Assembly: GCA_016342715.1 (NCBI GenBank)
Contig: JAEINW010000014.1
Location: 1-52,450 of the forward strand
Length of the DNA stretch: 52,450 bases
Direction of reading: 5' to 3'
Source: Salinivirgaceae bacterium
GTDB taxonomy: Bacteria > Bacteroidota > Bacteroidia > Bacteroidales > SZUA-534
The notes under the pieces were generated by a model. It saw only the letters and a list, made by a program, of their open reading frames with translations, was not told where the DNA came from and made no database searches. Numbering within the stretch: position 1 is the stretch's first letter; each line of letters begins with the position of its first letter. This document shows, piece after piece, positions 1 through 8,309 of this stretch. The position numbers and the translations under genes are program-made.

Positions 1-70
1 TAAAAGGCCAAAGCTATGCATTTCCTGCTATATTTAGCAGAGTGGAATCAAATAAAACTTGCTTACCGAA

Positions 71-715
71 TTAATGGTCCCTGTATGATTTATTGTTTAA
101 GTCTTCAAATTCAATATCTTCAATTCCTTCTTTTTTTGCCGAATAAGCTACAAATAGCCATTTGTTTATAATATCAGACCTATCCATCCCTTTACCATCA
201 TCAGATATTATAATTTTGTCATTTTCGAATTTGATTTCAACATTTTTGGCATGAGCATCAAAAGAATTTTTAACTAATTCAAAAACTGCAATATAATCAT
301 CCGTTATTAATTCTTTTCCAATGATATTTTTTAGTTGAGAACTAATCCTAAATTTGAAATCATCTTTATCCTCTCTTCTCTTATTTCTTTCCTCTCTTTT
401 CTTTATTAGATTTTGGTTTTTGACTTCAAATTCTTTTAATCTTTCATTCCAGATCTTTTTTATAAGTTGATTGTAATTTTCTCTACCTGTTTTTCCTGTA
501 TCAACAGCGCGATATCCAAGTAATTGATTCTCAACAGACCTTACCGTTCTATTTAATTTTTCAGCTAAAACATGAATTTTGGGATTATTCTCATGTATAC
601 CTTTACCGTCAATCTCAATGTATAAATCATAAACTTTTTCAAGTTCATCCCTTGAAAAAGGCGTACCCGAGAGTTCATTTTTTTCCCCTCCTTTAATTCG
701 TTTATATCTAGCCAT
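71..715 (-). CDS. GHKL-ATPase protein with restriction-enzyme-like N-terminal head, truncated
   Basis: The 214-residue product has two parts. Residues about 17-92 (FSRDELEKVYDLY ... LAEKLNRTVRSVENQL ... GYRAVDTGKTG ... IWNE) resemble the N-terminal head often seen on HNH-type restriction endonucleases. Residues about 120-200 are the start of an HSP90/MutL-like GHKL ATPase: E146, N150 and D153 in FELVKNSFDAHA form the N box, and DDGKGM at 172-177 is the G1 box. A lysine/arginine-rich linker joins them. The stop at 71-73 falls before the ATP-lid glycine motif and the rest of the ATPase fold, so the protein is far shorter than a functional GHKL ATPase; a frameshift or decay is likely. The start overlaps the methyltransferase stop by 8 bp. 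By context it is the restriction or effector part of the system; this role is inferred. Confidence 0.7.
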   Translation of the reverse strand: MARYKRIKGGEKNELSGTPFSRDELEKVYDLYIEIDGKGIHENNPKIHVLAEKLNRTVRSVENQLLGYRAVDTGKTGRENYNQLIKKIWNERLKEFEVKNQNLIKKREERNKRREDKDDFKFRISSQLKNIIGKELITDDYIAVFELVKNSFDAHAKNVEIKFENDKIIISDDGKGMDRSDIINKWLFVAYSAKKEGIEDIEFEDLNNKSYRDH

Positions 716-2312
716 TATTATAAGATGTTAATTGTTCTTTTAATAAATCACCCAAACATTTTGCTAATATTGGAGGTACTGCATTACCTACTTGAGTATA
801 TTGAGGAACTTCAAAACTTCTCATTTTCCCACCTGTTGTTGTTTTTGATTTGAATTCAAACCAATCTGGAAATGATTGAAATCTCGCCATTTCTCTTACG
901 GTTAAAGTTCTGGGTTGTTCGGAATCGTAATGACAAAGGTCATCTGGTATAGTTAGTTGAGCAGGAGCTGGTTCAAATTCTCTTAAAGCTCTTTGTGAAT
1001 GTTTTTTCGTTGGAATTAATTTAACCAATTCTTCTACTTCATTAATGTTTTTGGGAGTCATTAAAATTTCACGAGAAGTATGCTTATCTTTAAATAGCAA
1101 GTTGTGATGAGAAAACTCAACTAACAGTTTATCTCTTAAATCTTCTGAAATATTTTTCCCGGTAAATAAATCAGTCGCACCTTTTTTTAATCCATTTTGA
1201 AACTGTTCTATTACTTGATAAAACCTAAATCTTGATTTTATTAAAAAATTATGGATTCTAGGTTCGTGATTTTTTATATATGAATTGGCTTCAATATTTC
1301 TTGGAAAAATATCATTTAAGAAATTAGCATATTTCCCTTTAGTTTGATCAATCTTATAATGTAATTGTGTTCTTCTAATGTCTCCAATAGCTTCACTTGA
1401 GGTAATAAAATCTCTTTCAGTATGAGTTAATTTTGGAAATATCTCACCGTCAAATAAAATTGAATCATTTTCTATATCGTAATAATTAAGATCCTTTATG
1501 GATACAAGGTTTAATTTCTTAGAATATTTTTTAACTTTTTTATAGAAATTGTAAGATTCCTTGAGAATTTTTTCTTTTGATTTATATTTTTTAAGAACAG
1601 ATTTGAATATATCTAGCCTATATGCAATTAGAATAAAACGAGGACGGTTTTGAGCTACTCCAAAATACTTTGAGTTTAACATCATACATACAGGTACATA
1701 GCCCTCTAGTGCAAATGCTTTAGCAACTTCCAACCATGCATAATATTTCTCACCATTTACGGTAAATGGTGATGTAATACCTTTAACATTTTCCAGTAAT
1801 ACGGTTTTGGGTTGTATCAGACCTGTTATATGAGCAAAAGATAATGGTAGACTGTTTTTATGATTATCCTTTTCTCTTTTCCCAGCTAAACTAAAACTTT
1901 GACATGGCGGTCCTCCAGATAATAAATCAATTCCTTCATTTCTAATCTTCAAAACAAGCTCAGGATTTTCTTTGAATATTGTTAGTAATTGATTTATATC
2001 ACCTATAAGTAGTTTTCCTTTTAAATTAGTATTAACATCAATGTCTGTATATTTACCATGAAAAGCCTCAAAAGGGTTTTCTCTTAGTCTTTGTCCTATA
2101 TCATTTTTTTTAAATTGACTTCGTATCCAGAGTGTATCCTTTGGCTTTACATTTTCTTCAAGTGCTTCATTTAATATATTATAAGCAAATGTCTCACCAG
2201 CCATGGGTGATAATTCATTTGCTAGAAATAAATCATAACCAGCTGCTTCAAGCCCTAAACTCATACCACCACAGCCCGAAAATAATTCAATATGTTTTAA
2301 TCGTTTCTCCAT
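708..2312 (-). CDS. DNA (cytosine-5)-methyltransferase
   Basis: This 534-residue enzyme should transfer a methyl group from S-adenosylmethionine to C5 of cytosine in a specific DNA site. Motif I is FSGCGGMSLG (residues 11-20), motif IV is SGGPPCQSFSLAG with catalytic C137, motif VI is LLENVKG with E174, motif VIII is QNRPR (221-225), and the C-terminal motifs are REMARFQSFP and QVGNAVPP. The long segment between motifs VIII and IX (about residues 230-440) is the target-recognition region. It starts with ATG at 2312-2310, sharing one base with the stop of the upstream controller gene (TGATG overlap), and its end overlaps the GHKL gene by 8 bp, so the three are translationally coupled. It is the modification enzyme of a restriction-modification-type operon. 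The recognition site cannot be read from sequence. Confidence 0.95.
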   Translation of the reverse strand: MEKRLKHIELFSGCGGMSLGLEAAGYDLFLANELSPMAGETFAYNILNEALEENVKPKDTLWIRSQFKKNDIGQRLRENPFEAFHGKYTDIDVNTNLKGKLLIGDINQLLTIFKENPELVLKIRNEGIDLLSGGPPCQSFSLAGKREKDNHKNSLPLSFAHITGLIQPKTVLLENVKGITSPFTVNGEKYYAWLEVAKAFALEGYVPVCMMLNSKYFGVAQNRPRFILIAYRLDIFKSVLKKYKSKEKILKESYNFYKKVKKYSKKLNLVSIKDLNYYDIENDSILFDGEIFPKLTHTERDFITSSEAIGDIRRTQLHYKIDQTKGKYANFLNDIFPRNIEANSYIKNHEPRIHNFLIKSRFRFYQVIEQFQNGLKKGATDLFTGKNISEDLRDKLLVEFSHHNLLFKDKHTSREILMTPKNINEVEELVKLIPTKKHSQRALREFEPAPAQLTIPDDLCHYDSEQPRTLTVREMARFQSFPDWFEFKSKTTTGGKMRSFEVPQYTQVGNAVPPILAKCLGDLLKEQLTSYNNG

Positions 2313-2524
2313 CAGTTAATTTTCAACCCTTTACATACGATATTTAAAATTTCAGCTGGTTCTACATCTATTGCAAGTGCTATTAAATATAATTCATCCA
2401 CCCTTAATTTTGTTTTTGGATTATTCGAAAGCTCGCTAAGCCTTGTTCTATTTATTCCTGTTTTTCGAGCAACATCTGCTCTATTTACTGATTTCTTAGA
2501 TAAAATTAGTCCTAGTTCTGTCAT
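2312..2524 (-). CDS. Cro/C1-type HTH controller protein of the methyltransferase operon
   Basis: A 70-residue helix-turn-helix protein of the XRE/Cro family: SVNRADVARKTGINRTRLSEL is the helix-turn-helix, followed by the usual DELYLIALAIDVEPAEIL helix. I start it at the ATG at 2524-2522. The frame extends upstream to a TTG at 2557, but that would add 11 weak residues and run into a pair of direct repeats that look like its operator. It is first in the operon and overlaps the methyltransferase start by one base. Small XRE proteins in this position usually are C (controller) proteins that time expression of methylase and restriction genes; that role here is inferred. Confidence 0.8.
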   Translation of the reverse strand: MTELGLILSKKSVNRADVARKTGINRTRLSELSNNPKTKLRVDELYLIALAIDVEPAEILNIVCKGLKIN

Positions 2525-2555
2525 TCTAATCTGAATTTTAAGCGATAAAGATAAC

Positions 2556-2590
2556 AATTCGGAAACAATATCCTGGAATTCGGAACGATT
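2556..2590 (-). promoter_or_regulatory. Putative operator: two direct repeats upstream of the HTH controller
   Basis: AATTCGGAAACAAT (2556-2569) and AATTCGGAACGATT (2577-2590) are direct repeats whose starts are exactly 21 bp apart, two turns of the helix, just upstream of the chosen start of the HTH gene. This layout fits a binding site for two controller dimers on one DNA face. No promoter boxes could be assigned with confidence. Confidence 0.5.
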
Positions 2591-3030
2591 ATTTAAATTG
2601 CAGATATATAGAAACGGACATCAAGTAACCTGCATGCAACATGTTTTATGTCAATAAATATAATTATTCAATGGTTATATTGCTAATAGAGTGATGATAA
2701 TAACTGCACGTAAAATAGAAGTTTCAATTTTGCAGTTACTTTCTTGCGAGTAGTTACACTCTATTGCAAAAGAGGTCTTTGTGCTATGGCTTGTGGGCTT
2801 TTGCGATTGTGTGTAACTGTGCGGCGGAATTTTTAAGCTATGAAATACTGTGGTTTGAATCTCCCTTGCCTTGACTGTAACGACAGTGGATACGCAGTGC
2901 AAGCTTAATAACTACTAACTTTTACCACATGCAGGAACTGAAAAAATCCTGACCAACTGGTGCTAATTTAAATTTGTTCGATGTAAATATAATAAAAAAT
3001 GCAATGCTGCAATGAAATGCATTTTGCAGT
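2591..3030. other. Non-coding gap between the methyltransferase operon and the M14 peptidase gene
   Basis: About 440 bp with no credible gene. A 75-codon open frame on the minus strand (2675-2902) has no family resemblance and no convincing start context, so it is not called. The right part (about 3000-3030) has short repeats of the TGCAATG/TGCAGTG type next to the cassette-end repeat. Confidence 0.6.
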
Positions 3031-3110
3031 GGTCAGTCCAAGTACGAGAACAATTGATAGCAACTTGCCGGCTTGCATTGGCGTTATACCACCTTGTTGG
3101 CAATAGTTGT
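3031..3110 (-). repeat. Cassette-end repeat copy 1 (attC-like, non-canonical)
   Basis: An 80-bp block ends 2 bp from the stop codon of the M14 peptidase gene. It shares GGT..(A/G)TCCAAGTACGA.A with 4264-4294 at its distal end and a TTGTTG...CCAA/GGCAA-type sequence at its gene-proximal end, in the same order and spacing. It contains GGCGTTATACCACC and TTGTTGGC, resembling the core sites of integron-type cassette ends, but not the strict GTTRRRY consensus. Confidence 0.5.
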
Positions 3111-3111
3111 T

Positions 3112-4221
3112 TCATTTATTTAGAGAGTTAATTAAACAATCAAAGGTAATGACATGCCCTAAAATTCTATGTTCCATATTATTTGATAACGGATTACTTT
3201 CTGAAAGGATATTCTCAATCCCTATCGAATTCAAATAGTTGTCCAATGGCATAATCTTATTTAACCTAGTAGTCGGACTATCTAGCTGATATTTAAACAA
3301 AAAGTTTCTTATTCCATTCTGAAGCAACGGAGATATAATTATATTATTTTCTTTAAGCTTTGATGTTAGCCTACTTTCTAAACCTTTAAGCGAAGTATTA
3401 TTGATAAAATAATGTCCATTATATGGTCCCTCATGTAGGTCAAGTACATAGTTATACTTATTCAGATAACACAATTTCTTAATTAATTTTGATTGCATGG
3501 TCTTGAATTGGATATAATCTCTATTGATATCGCAGTTACATTCATTATTCCTATTGTACATTGCCAAACCAATTGGATTTAACGCATAAATAATCTGAAT
3601 ATTAAAAAATTGCAACAAGTTTTCTACTTTTATTTTGTGTATTATTTCTTTTATAGCATAAACACCTGAAGGTTCAGAACCATGAACACCTGCAATAATT
3701 AAAATTTTAGGCTTATTCCTGCAAGTATCTATTGATTTTAATATGTTCAAATTAACTATAGAATCTCCAGACTCTATAGTTGTTAACGTTACCAAATTAA
3801 AACAATCTGCATTTTGAAGAATATCATGTTCAATTTGATTTAAATCTATTGGTTTGATATTAAATTTGTTTTCAGTCCTATTTTTAAGGTCACTTATAAA
3901 ACAAACTTTTTGAAAACTATTTCTAATTATTAGACCTGAATGAAAGGCAAAAACGATACCAACGATGAGGATTAAGAAAAGCATAAAATCCAATCCTTTC
4001 TTTGATTTTACTATTAATAAAACGATTAAAGTAGATAGAGCAAGAAACAATCCAAGTAGCAATAAGATATAATTGCTAAGAAATCCAATTATTAAAAAAG
4101 TAAATAATGTAATGGTAGTTAATCCTATTTTTAGTTCATTCATTCCTTTCTTAATTATTGCCAGCGACCGATATAAAAAACAGTACGGATTTGATAACTT
4201 TTTCTGTATCGGCTTGGTCAT
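3112..4221 (-). CDS. Membrane-anchored M14-family zinc carboxypeptidase-like protein
   Basis: The 369-residue product has three hydrophobic segments near the N-terminus (about residues 32-50, 52-70 and 79-97) followed by a soluble zinc peptidase domain. The M14/succinylglutamate-desuccinylase signature is complete: GVHGSEPSG gives zinc ligands H180 and E183, NECNCDINRDY supplies the substrate-binding Asn-Arg pair (N233, R234), LDLHEG gives the third ligand H263, and LSESN gives the probable catalytic E341. The likely reaction is hydrolysis of a C-terminal peptide or N-acyl bond; the substrate is unknown. ATG at 4143 (MNELKIGL) is an alternative start that keeps all three membrane segments. 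The gene lies alone between two cassette-end repeats, suggesting acquisition as a cassette. Confidence 0.8.
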   Translation of the reverse strand: MTKPIQKKLSNPYCFLYRSLAIIKKGMNELKIGLTTITLFTFLIIGFLSNYILLLLGLFLALSTLIVLLIVKSKKGLDFMLFLILIVGIVFAFHSGLIIRNSFQKVCFISDLKNRTENKFNIKPIDLNQIEHDILQNADCFNLVTLTTIESGDSIVNLNILKSIDTCRNKPKILIIAGVHGSEPSGVYAIKEIIHKIKVENLLQFFNIQIIYALNPIGLAMYNRNNECNCDINRDYIQFKTMQSKLIKKLCYLNKYNYVLDLHEGPYNGHYFINNTSLKGLESRLTSKLKENNIIISPLLQNGIRNFLFKYQLDSPTTRLNKIMPLDNYLNSIGIENILSESNPLSNNMEHRILGHVITFDCLINSLNK

Positions 4222-4263
4222 AGTAAATTAATTTTACTCGTAAATATAAAAATATTAATTTGC

Positions 4264-4340
4264 GGTAAATCCAAGTACGAAAGAACTTTCAAGCTAAACA
4301 TAAACCCGTATTTTTATATATTTTGTTGTAGCCAATTGTT
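4264..4340 (-). repeat. Cassette-end repeat copy 2 (attC-like, non-canonical)
   Basis: A 77-bp block lies immediately after the stop of the barrel gene at 4342, aligning with the copy at 3031-3110: GGTAAATCCAAGTACGAAAG matches the distal box and GTTGTAGCCAATTG (4325-4338) is the gene-proximal end. The inverse of that end, CAATTGGCTACAAC, occurs at 5044-5057 on the other side of the gene, so the barrel gene is bracketed by a 14-bp inverted repeat. Confidence 0.5.
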
Positions 4341-4341
4341 T

Positions 4342-4986
4342 CTATTTTAGAACATATCCTATCTTAATATCAAAATTCACACAAGGATAGAATTTATTTG
4401 TTGAATTATATTCTGATTGAATTGTCAAGCTTTCTATATCTGCAGAAGAGTTTGCATTTATATATCCAAGTCCACCTCCACCTAATAATTCAATTGTTAA
4501 GTTACCATCCTTGTTTTTGTCCCAATAAAAAAGCATGCCACAATTTGCTGTTAGAATAAATCTATATCTTTCTATTTTATTTTGAATTAGAACGCTCTCT
4601 ACTGTCCATGCTTCTTGAGTTGATTTAGTGAAAATATTTTTTAATTCTGTATTTATAAACCATCCGCTTTCAGGTGTTTCATTTTTGCTTAAATATTTCC
4701 TTATTTCTGTTGTTATTTTTACTCCATTTATGTCTTCCAAGTCCTCACTTAAAACCGAATTATTTTTAACATGAAATATATAGTTTATCTCCTGAGAAAA
4801 ACTAAAACTAGGATTAATCATTTTTTCAAGTCCAAATCCAATTCCCATACTTTCAGCATAAATATCACCTGCAAAAGAAGAAATAGGTAGTTTAATAGTA
4901 ATATCTCTATTTTCTGGTATTTTGCTTTGTCCAAATGTTAAAAATGATATGAAGAAGAATAGTAGTGCTAAATTTAATCTTTTCAT
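4342..4986 (-). CDS. Outer-membrane beta-barrel-like protein
   Basis: A 214-residue protein with a clear signal peptide (MKRLNLALLFFFISFLTFGQ, cleavage after Gln about 20). The mature part alternates short polar and hydrophobic stretches (GIGFGLEKMINPSFSFSQEI, RYRFILTANCGMLFYW, FDIKIGYVLK at the end), as in small outer-membrane barrels related to DUF3575-type proteins. It is expected in the outer membrane; no specific function can be assigned. The gene has the same orientation as its neighbour and sits between two cassette-end-like repeats with almost no spare DNA after the stop codon. Confidence 0.65.
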   Translation of the reverse strand: MKRLNLALLFFFISFLTFGQSKIPENRDITIKLPISSFAGDIYAESMGIGFGLEKMINPSFSFSQEINYIFHVKNNSVLSEDLEDINGVKITTEIRKYLSKNETPESGWFINTELKNIFTKSTQEAWTVESVLIQNKIERYRFILTANCGMLFYWDKNKDGNLTIELLGGGGLGYINANSSADIESLTIQSEYNSTNKFYPCVNFDIKIGYVLK

Positions 4987-5039
4987 ATTCTTAATTATTG
5001 GTTAACTCTTGATTTCAACAAGAAAAGTGCCACAACTTC

Positions 5040-5118
5040 ATCAATTGGCTACAACTAACAAATAACAAAAGGTAACCCTTGTGTATCCACCCAAATTTTG
5101 GTAGTTATCGTTGGCTAT
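5040..5118 (-). repeat. Cassette-end-like repeat copy 3 (divergent)
   Basis: CAATTGGCTACAAC, CTAACAAATAAC, GGTAACCC, TTTTGGTAGTTATC and GTTGGCTATC follow one another over 79 bp. The outer parts form an imperfect inverted repeat (AGCCAACGATAAC against GTTATTTGTTAGTTGTAGCC on the minus strand). The block resembles copies 1 and 2 in its GTTGGC end and GGTAA box but is more diverged. It would be the end of the preceding cassette, whose gene is missing. Confidence 0.4.
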
Positions 5119-5395
5119 CTTCCATATATCTCTTTACGGTTTGGCTTGTAATTTTACTTGGTTTATAAACGTTAGTAAAACTAATAAAATTATTGTTTTC
5201 TACCTGTACTTATCTTGGTTTTTTCAATAACTCGTGTTTCGCGCATATGTTTGTGAATAGTAAGTGTTCTTTTTTTTAATTCCACAATGTGGGTTCATAT
5301 TAACTTCGTCGAGCTCCTTGCAGTCGGTTCCCCGCAACTTGCTGCGAGAAAACAAAAGTTCTACTATTTTGATACCTCGTCTGCAGCGAGGTAGT
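5119..5395. other. Non-coding gap with a short palindrome before pepF end
   Basis: No gene was found. CCTCG (5375-5379) and CGAGG (5387-5391) form a hairpin 5 bp beyond the end of the oligoendopeptidase gene; on the minus strand it is followed only by a weak AT stretch, so it may be a terminator or a repeat remnant. A related CGCAACTTGCTGCG palindrome lies at 5333-5346. Confidence 0.4.
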
Positions 5396-7255
5396 TCATT
5401 GAATTCGGCCGTTTAATTTAAGTTCGTGTTCGTACATTTCAACTAAGGTGTTTAAATAATTCGAAATGGCAGAATAATTATTTTTATCCATTAAATCAAT
5501 TCCCGATTTATTAAGTTGGTTTAGCGGAAAATCGTTACCTCCGGCTTTTAATAAGGCAAAATATTTGTTTTTCCAGTCGTTTTCTGCGTTGTTTTTTATG
5601 GTGTCGAAAAAACGAAGCGAGGCCGTCATTGATGAAACATATTGATAATCGTAAAATTCAAGCAAACCATACGAACACCAAGAGCTTGAATCAATATTGT
5701 TCATTGAATTTGCGTAAAACTCAGTATGAATTTTTGCGTACATCTGGTCTAATACGCTGGCGGTAATATCTTCGTCCGATTCAAGAGTGTTGTACACCTG
5801 CAGTGCAAAATCTGCTTTTAGGGCACTTTTATAATAAAAAATCATATTATCGATAACAATCTCTAATATATACAACTTGCTTTCGTTAGTATCCCAATGG
5901 TTTAACACATAATCGCTCAATAACAATTCGTTAAAAGTGGATGTAATCTCGTCGATAAATATGGTTGATTCATGTGTAGCAATGGGTTGGTTCTCCATGG
6001 AATACATGGCATGAACTGCGTGCCCAAGTTCATGAATTAAATCGAAAACATCTTTTAAGCCTTCGCCATAGCTGGTTAAAATATAGGGTGGTGTGCCAAA
6101 ACAACTTATGGTGTAAGCCACCGATGTTACTTTGTCTTTATTTTCAAAATAATCTATTTTTCGATTGTTTAATAAGCCCATGGTTTTTGAAACATACTCC
6201 TCGCCCATTGGTTTAAGCGCCTGAACAATCAATTTTTTTGCCAATTCAACGTTGTAGCTTACCTTGGGCGATGCGATGCTAAATTTTGTGTCGTAGGGTG
6301 AATAGTTATTGATTTTCATGGCATGCGCCCGCAGCTTGTGATATTTTTGAAGTGGTTTGGCTCCTTTTTTAATTTTCTCTATCAAATTTGAATAAAATTC
6401 AATGGGTATGCTATCGTAATCGATATGATATGCCAAGGTGCTTTTAAAATTATATGCCTGCGCATATGCATAATTCATAGAAGCAGCACCATACATTAAA
6501 TTTGCGATGGTGTTTTTATTTGAATTGTATAATTTGCTCATTTGCTTGTAAGCGTTCTTACGAACTTCACGGTTTTTTTCATTTCTAAGAATATCGAAAT
6601 ATTTTGTGGTATTCAGGCTAATTAGCGAATCGTTAATTGTTATTTTTGGCTGCTCATTGTCTAAATTAATAAGTGCCTCATACGCATCGTCAAAGGCATA
6701 ATAGGCATAATCGAAAGGCGAGAGGGTGTTCTCTTTTTCTTCAGGAATTACATGTTCTTTATCACGCAAATCGGATCTATACGAAAATTCATATTCTTTT
6801 AGCTTTGGGTAATTTTTTATCCATTGATAAACCGTGTCGCGATTAAGTTTCTGTAAACATGGGGGCAGCCATGCATTTTTATATCGAAACCTTGTGCGTA
6901 AAACCATGGCTTTGTAGCGCTGTTTTTCTGCAAATTCATCCTTTTGGTTTACATTTGCTTGCATCATTGCATACATCGCCAATTTATCAATTCTATTGCC
7001 TATGGTATCTAATGCATACATGCTTTCGTATAACTCATTTGCCGTACAAAAAGAGTCTCGCACAACGATTTTCGAAACTAGGGTTTCTGTTTCGTTGTAA
7101 AAACTTTTCCATATATTCCAGTCTTCAAATAAAACCGTTAAATCCCAGGTGTATTTTTCAGGAATGTCTGCTCTATTTTCAAAATACGGTTGAGAATAAC
7201 TTTTTATGCTTATAGCGATAATAAACAATAGAATTAAATACTTACGACTGGTCAT
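5396..7255 (-). CDS. pepF: Secreted oligoendopeptidase F (M3 metallopeptidase)
   Basis: A 619-residue M3-family zinc peptidase that should cleave short peptides. The catalytic HELGH motif (about H408-H412) lies in DVFDLIHELGHAVHAMYS, and the downstream zinc-ligand glutamate is in the ESTIFIDEITSTFNELLL segment. The helical PepF N-terminal domain covers about residues 30-220. Unlike cytosolic PepF it begins with a signal peptide (KYLILLFIIAISIKSYSQ), so it probably acts in the periplasm or outside the inner membrane. Length fits the family (about 600 residues). It is monocistronic on the minus strand. Confidence 0.92.
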   Translation of the reverse strand: MTSRKYLILLFIIAISIKSYSQPYFENRADIPEKYTWDLTVLFEDWNIWKSFYNETETLVSKIVVRDSFCTANELYESMYALDTIGNRIDKLAMYAMMQANVNQKDEFAEKQRYKAMVLRTRFRYKNAWLPPCLQKLNRDTVYQWIKNYPKLKEYEFSYRSDLRDKEHVIPEEKENTLSPFDYAYYAFDDAYEALINLDNEQPKITINDSLISLNTTKYFDILRNEKNREVRKNAYKQMSKLYNSNKNTIANLMYGAASMNYAYAQAYNFKSTLAYHIDYDSIPIEFYSNLIEKIKKGAKPLQKYHKLRAHAMKINNYSPYDTKFSIASPKVSYNVELAKKLIVQALKPMGEEYVSKTMGLLNNRKIDYFENKDKVTSVAYTISCFGTPPYILTSYGEGLKDVFDLIHELGHAVHAMYSMENQPIATHESTIFIDEITSTFNELLLSDYVLNHWDTNESKLYILEIVIDNMIFYYKSALKADFALQVYNTLESDEDITASVLDQMYAKIHTEFYANSMNNIDSSSWCSYGLLEFYDYQYVSSMTASLRFFDTIKNNAENDWKNKYFALLKAGGNDFPLNQLNKSGIDLMDKNNYSAISNYLNTLVEMYEHELKLNGRIQ

Positions 7256-7393
7256 ATTATTTTGGTTTAACTTATCAGAATTAGTAAAACTACAAAATAA
7301 TTAAGCCCAGCCAATATGCGCACCTTTTTTATTTCCCTTGAACGTTTATTTTTGTGCAATTCTTATTTTTGTTTTTTGTAACTTATGAGTTCA

Positions 7394-7509
7394 TTAGTAT
7401 GATTGAAAGGTTTTTATTCACCCCTAAATATCTGCCTACAGGCTGGCAAGCTGATTAATTTTCCTTACGGATTTTGGGGTGGCTATGAATTACTATAATT
7501 TCATACTAA
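7394..7509. repeat. MITE-like element with 9-bp terminal inverted repeats
   Basis: TTAGTATGA (7394-7402) and TCATACTAA (7501-7509) are perfect inverted repeats 116 bp end to end. Inside them ATTCACCCC and GGGGTGGCTATGAAT continue the inverted symmetry imperfectly. There is no coding sequence. It lies in the gap between pepF and the next gene and looks like a small non-autonomous element. Confidence 0.5.
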
Positions 7510-7614
7510 CAAAACGGCATTTGATTTTTTTTGAGCTCAGTAGATAAGTTCATATGTACAGACTCAGCAATTATAAGGGCTTATTATATGAACAAATGCT
7601 GTTAGTAGCTAGGC

Positions 7615-7660
7615 ACGCTGACAGATTTGACCTGACAGGATACGAAGGACTTGTCAGCGT
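7615..7660. repeat. Hairpin repeat in the upstream region of the barrel gene at 7730
   Basis: ACGCTGACA (7615-7623) and TGTCAGCGT (7652-7660) form a perfect 9-bp inverted repeat, with a further CTGACAG inside the loop. It may be a dispersed repeat or a structured leader, since it ends 70 bp before the ATG of the next gene. Confidence 0.45.
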
Positions 7661-7729
7661 CTCTCTCACGAAATGAAATTAAGTACTTAACTACTGACCG
7701 ATATAATTTTTTTTTAAAAGGAATTTTAT

Positions 7730-8308
7730 ATGTTAAGTAAATTCTGCCTTGTTTTGCTTTTACTAGTTGCCGATTTAACAACACCATTGTTTTCGCAGTA
7801 CAACAAAACATATAATAACAAACTAGGCTTGGCTCTAAGTTACCCTTTGGGTGTGGGTTTAAGTTATGCACACCAAAATAGCTCCAGCCCAATGTCCATT
7901 GGTGTACAAACTCGATTTTACATACATGAAAGTACGGTTGAGTCGACAAAATATTTAATTGTGTCGGGTGGTTTCGATTATTTTTTTCTACAAAGCGATG
8001 GTTTTTTTATGGGTCTTGATGTCGGCCACACTTTTTATCAACAAGAGAAAAGTAGCACCGATTCAATAAGCATTAATTTGGAGTATTTTGCCTTTTTTTT
8101 AAACCCAAATTTAGGCTATAGCTATCATATAAAAAGAATATTTGCAAAAGCAGAACTTGGCTACGAATTAGAAATGACATATAAAATAAAGGGTTCGGAA
8201 AATTCGGAATTAACAGCTGTTGCTATTGAATATAATAGCCGTGCTTTTAAAGCGAAACACCATCCATCAAAACCTTATGCAAGTATAGCGGTAGGGTTTC
8301 GCTTTTAA
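7730..8308 (+). CDS. Small outer-membrane beta-barrel-like protein
   Basis: The 192-residue product has a signal peptide (MLSKFCLVLLLLVADLTTPLFSQ) and then alternating amphipathic strands typical of a small outer-membrane barrel: LGLALSYPLGVGLSYAH, SIGVQTRFYI, FFMGLDVGHTFY, AFFLNPNLGYSYHI, AKAELGYELEM, and a final strand PYASIAVGFRF ending in Phe, the usual signal for barrel insertion. It is probably an outer-membrane protein of unknown function. Its stop is 1 bp from the convergent stop of the Rrf2-type gene. Confidence 0.65.
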   Translation: MLSKFCLVLLLLVADLTTPLFSQYNKTYNNKLGLALSYPLGVGLSYAHQNSSSPMSIGVQTRFYIHESTVESTKYLIVSGGFDYFFLQSDGFFMGLDVGHTFYQQEKSSTDSISINLEYFAFFLNPNLGYSYHIKRIFAKAELGYELEMTYKIKGSENSELTAVAIEYNSRAFKAKHHPSKPYASIAVGFRF

Positions 8309-8309
8309 A

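Noticed and set aside
2675-2902. A 75-codon minus-strand open frame between the methyltransferase operon and the M14 gene
   Set aside because: Low-complexity Ser/Thr/Ile-rich product, no family resemblance, no ribosome-binding context, and it lies among repeat fragments.
3031-5118. Canonical integron attC sites
   Set aside because: The repeats lack the GTTRRRY/RYYYAAC core boxes and no integrase is present, so only the weaker cassette-like description is kept.
7602-7949. A 115-codon minus-strand frame overlapping the barrel gene at 7730
   Set aside because: It is the antisense of a gene with a clear signal peptide and barrel pattern, and it runs into a hairpin repeat.
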